Below, in pieces: positions 61,842 to 64,000 of a stretch of 64,000 nt of DNA (position 1 is the stretch's first letter; each line of letters opens with the position of its first letter). Source of the stretch: Micrasema longulum (taxonomy: Eukaryota > Arthropoda > Insecta > Trichoptera > Brachycentridae); the NCBI GenBank assembly GCA_022494885.1, contig JAGVSM010003427.1, positions 78,205-142,204 of the forward strand. The letters run 5' to 3'. The position numbers were made by a program, and so were the translations under genes. A model generated the notes under the pieces. The model was not told the DNA's origin, did no database searches, and was given only the letters and a program-made list of their open reading frames with translations.

Positions 61842-62720
61842 AAAACGTTTGATTCATCTTTTCATACCTTTAAGAAATATACTAAGGATTAAAGAACTAA
61901 AACAATTGTATTATGGATTGGTAAATTTAATACTGATGTATGGTCTGATTGGCTGGGGAAGCTGCACTAAAACGACTATGGCTTCAGAAGCTATAGCTCA
62001 AAAATCAGTGTTAAGAGTTATATTAAAAAAACCATACCGATACCCGAGTGATTCGCTCTTCAAAGAATTTCAAGTGCTGGATATTTGTCAACAGTATATA
62101 TTGAGGTCAGTAGCGGTCACACATCTCAACAGGGAAAAATACGCAAGGGTTTGTCATGTCCATAATACTAGACACTCCAATAGGGATCTGATTCTACAGA
62201 GAGGAGTCAATACTTTTTTAGCTCAAAGGCAGCAATATTATATAGGCCCGAGGGTATATAACCTTATCCCAGTTTCGTGGAAATGTGGTAGGATTGCCAG
62301 GCTGAGGAAGGTGTTGACTGCATTCTTAATCCATATTGGTCGGAGGGAGTCAGAGAATTTGCTGTCCGATGTAGAAGGACGTAAGCTGGTTGCTTGTTTT
62401 ACTAGTAATGACTTGGGACTTAGGATATAGAGATTTTGGTATTATTTATGTTTTCTCTGGATATTCACTGTTTACCTTTAAGATTGAAAAAGCACACATT
62501 ATGATAAAACTGTAAATACTTTTAAATATCATTATAAAATACATAATTTACTGCCTTAGAACGGGGAAGCTATCCCTAGTTAGGCAGTTTAGATGAACCA
62601 ACAGCAAAAATAAAAAATATGTATGATTACTTTTACTACTGAATTAATTTGTTGTTTAAATAATTACTTGTATATTGCTGTAATAAATATGTAAAATAAT
62701 AAAATTTTTTAAAAAAAATA
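61842..62720 (+). pseudogene. Non-LTR element NLTR-12, C-terminal ORF with 3' UTR, inserted in family J
   Basis: One open frame from about 61842 to 62430 reads LKQLYYGLVNLILMYGLIGW, then GSCTKTTMASEAIAQKSVLR, VILKKPYRYPSDSLFKEFQV, HVHNTRHSNRDLILQRGV and YIGPRVYNLIPVSWK, then a stop. The L-YGLIGWG, AQKS-LR-I and YN-IP blocks show the C-terminal domain of a CR1/jockey-group ORF2, related to but distinct from NLTR-1. The 3' UTR has the stem ACTGCCT/AGGCAGT (62550-62588) and ends in an A-rich run at about 62720. It is intact over its length apart from 5' truncation, so probably recent. Confidence 0.88.
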
Positions 62721-62721
62721 T

Positions 62722-62775
62722 CCAGAGAATAATATGTTAAAAAAGTAAGAGAATCTTGTAACAAAACGAAACGAG
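62722..62775 (-). mobile_element. Family J 3' UTR, right part
   Basis: GAATAATATGTTAAAAAAGT then AAGAGAATCTTGTAAC is the same text as 42168-42201 in the family-J element. It resumes the sequence interrupted by NLTR-12. Confidence 0.85.
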
Positions 62776-62779
62776 TTTT

Positions 62780-62985
62780 ACGACATTGGCCATCTTAGAT
62801 CCAAGCTACTGATATGTTTGTTGATCAGACATTAATCTATTACAGATGTATTTATAGGCAAAGGAAATGTTAAATAAATTGTAGTAAAAATCTTGGACTG
62901 CGTGCTAATTAAGACAGATAATAGTGTTGAGAGTTTCCAACAGCTAACCCACACCTAGTATCACCAATCATAAGCCCCTATTATC
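62780..62985. other. Unassigned sequence
   Basis: No feature was recognised. It continues without a break into the GC-richer stretch to the right. Confidence 0.35.
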
Positions 62986-63170
62986 ATGGAATACGGAAGG
63001 GGAGTTTTAAATTGCTGCGGCTGTCCCCAATCCACAATGCCTGCCTACAGTACACCAGATGGCGATCTACCGAGGTTCCAAAGGGTAGCTGACCAACGTC
63101 TTCTGGGCCTTGATTACGATGGGAGAAGATACACTATCGACCCCCCCCTTCAAGTTTTCGGTAGGTACAT
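62986..63170 (+). CDS. Candidate exon or decayed ORF, unidentified
   Basis: A plus-strand open stretch with balanced composition (for example CNQ-like start GRGVLNCCGCPQS, then LPRFQRVADQRLLGLDYDG). A possible donor (TTCG then GTAGGTAC) lies at 63163. It contains a C run (CCCCCCC at 63141-63147). No domain was recognised and no clear acceptor was identified. It could equally be a repeat fragment. Confidence 0.25.
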
Positions 63171-63214
63171 CGATATGAAACAAGAGGAAGCGTCCGTCAC
63201 AGTACACATATCAA

Positions 63215-63718
63215 CAACAAAAACAATAGCAAACCATCACGCCGTTTCCCCGTAAGGATAGGCAGAGAGGATAGAACGTCACATCACTCTATCTTTGCAT
63301 ACATATCTCGCTTCTTCTACATTCATACATCTTCTCATGCACGCGCGCCGATTATTCCGACTTTTGACATGTCCATCTTCAAGTATTTGTTGGATTTGGT
63401 AATGCCATGTTTTTCTCGGTCTACCTTTATTTCTGCATCCATCAAAATTCACATTGTAAATATTCTTAGCCGTTCTTTCGTTGTCCATTCGTTCTACATG
63501 CCCAAACCAGCGCAGAGCTCCTTTCTTGATTTTGTCGATAATGCTTGTCTCAGCCTTACATCGGATCTTAACATTTGTGCATCTATCGTACATAGTTTTA
63601 CCACACATTCGCCTGAAAGATCGCATTTCGACATCAGTTAGCCTACTTTCATCCCTGTTTTTCCAAGTCCATACTTCGCTCCCATACATCAGGGTCGGGA
63701 CCAGGACTCCGTTGTGAA
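63215..63718 (-). pseudogene. RTE-like ORF C-terminus
   Basis: The minus strand has a 136-codon frame (63689-63279) with MYGSEVWTWKNRDESRLTDV, then EMRSFRRMCGKTMYDR, KIKKGALRWFGHVERMD, NKGRPRKTWHYQIQQIL and CMNVEEARYVCKDRVM. The YGSE-W, FRRM-G, RWFGHV-RM and GRP+-TW blocks are the classical C-terminal region of RTE-type RT proteins. The 3' end at left has CCGTTTCCCCGTAAGG (antisense) and a CAACAACAAAAACAA tail. It is 5'-truncated near 63718. The same family as 43553-44110 and 48080-48370. The frame is clean here, so this is the youngest of the three copies. Confidence 0.88.
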
Positions 63719-63743
63719 CTCCCTACGCATAAAAATGACATAG

Positions 63744-64000
63744 TTTCAGTATGACGTCGTAGTTAAAAATAAAACTTTCCCGGACGATTACAAAGATACA
63801 TTACCGATCCCTCCACCATCAAGTTTTGATGTCAGTACATCGGTTTGTACCGACTGGTCTAGAAACCCTAGATACGTTTATCTACCCATTAAAAGTGACA
63901 GAAAATTTGTTCCACCGAGCAATTTTTCTTTTAATTACGATTTATTTAAATTTTTAATCGTTATGAGGTTGGAACTTTTTATTAAAAAGCTCATTAAAAA
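63744..64000 (+). CDS. Candidate exon running off the window, unidentified
   Basis: The plus strand is open from 63744 to the window end, 85 codons, in otherwise stop-rich DNA. A plausible acceptor (CATAGTTTCAG at 63739-63749) precedes it. Its first ~55 codons have balanced composition and a proline-rich sequence (FPDDYKDTLPIPPPSSFD, then DWSRNPRYVYLPIKSDR). No motif was recognised; the last ~30 codons are A/T-driven and may be beyond a donor. It may be a real exon or part of the sequence interrupted by the RTE-like insertion. Confidence 0.35.

Overview
This window is AT-rich, intron- and repeat-dominated DNA from an arthropod, most likely an insect. Evidence is the density of CR1/jockey-, R1-, RTE- and L2-type non-LTR retrotransposon debris, mariner and DUF4817-type transposon remnants, tRNA-derived SINEs and foldback MITEs. 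A Lepidoptera-style nonautonomous Helitron (Lep1-like, ending in a CTAG-type 3' end at about 7485) makes a moth or butterfly the best guess, but this is not proven. No rRNA gene, operon, CRISPR array or bacterial feature is present.

Host genes: one exon is identified with good confidence. It lies on the minus strand at 5004-5147, is flanked by AG and GT splice signals, and encodes most of the SH3 domain of a Cas-family docking protein (p130Cas/BCAR1/NEDD9 type). The rest of the window could be the large introns of that gene. Three weaker exon candidates, unidentified, are at 4755-4976 (+), 62986-63170 (+) and 63750-64000 (+, running off the end).

Layout: 1-4700 is AT-rich with two foldback repeats. 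4755-5147 holds the exon(s). 6500-15900 is a mosaic of a Helitron, a MITE split by two nested retroelement 3' ends, SINEs and the F family of foldbacks. 16000-19400 has little that can be named. 19400-25150 contains several 5'-truncated non-LTR 3' ends. 26560-26905 is a dead mariner, 27868-28612 a SINE plus a foldback, and 29836-30560 a retroelement C-terminus. 32000-37730 has more SINE, L2 and RTE fragments. 39100-39562 is a DUF4817-type transposon pseudogene, and 40024-40368 another foldback. 42000-48400 holds jockey-, L2- and RTE-like pieces, partly nested.

The best-preserved element is a CR1/jockey-group retrotransposon on the minus strand at about 48858-54440. It has ORF1 (PHD finger, coiled coil, FP25K-like C-terminus) and ORF2 (apurinic-type endonuclease plus reverse transcriptase, broken by one apparent 1-nt frameshift). 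Between them is an unexpected 405-residue frame made of in-frame, roughly 45-residue hydrophobic, aromatic tandem repeats; this is the most unusual coding structure seen.

From 55200 to 64000 further fragments are stacked. They include a 5'-truncated R1-clade reverse transcriptase lying exactly between two 555-bp direct repeats that differ, by eye, at only two positions. An exceptionally long target-site duplication is the favoured explanation.
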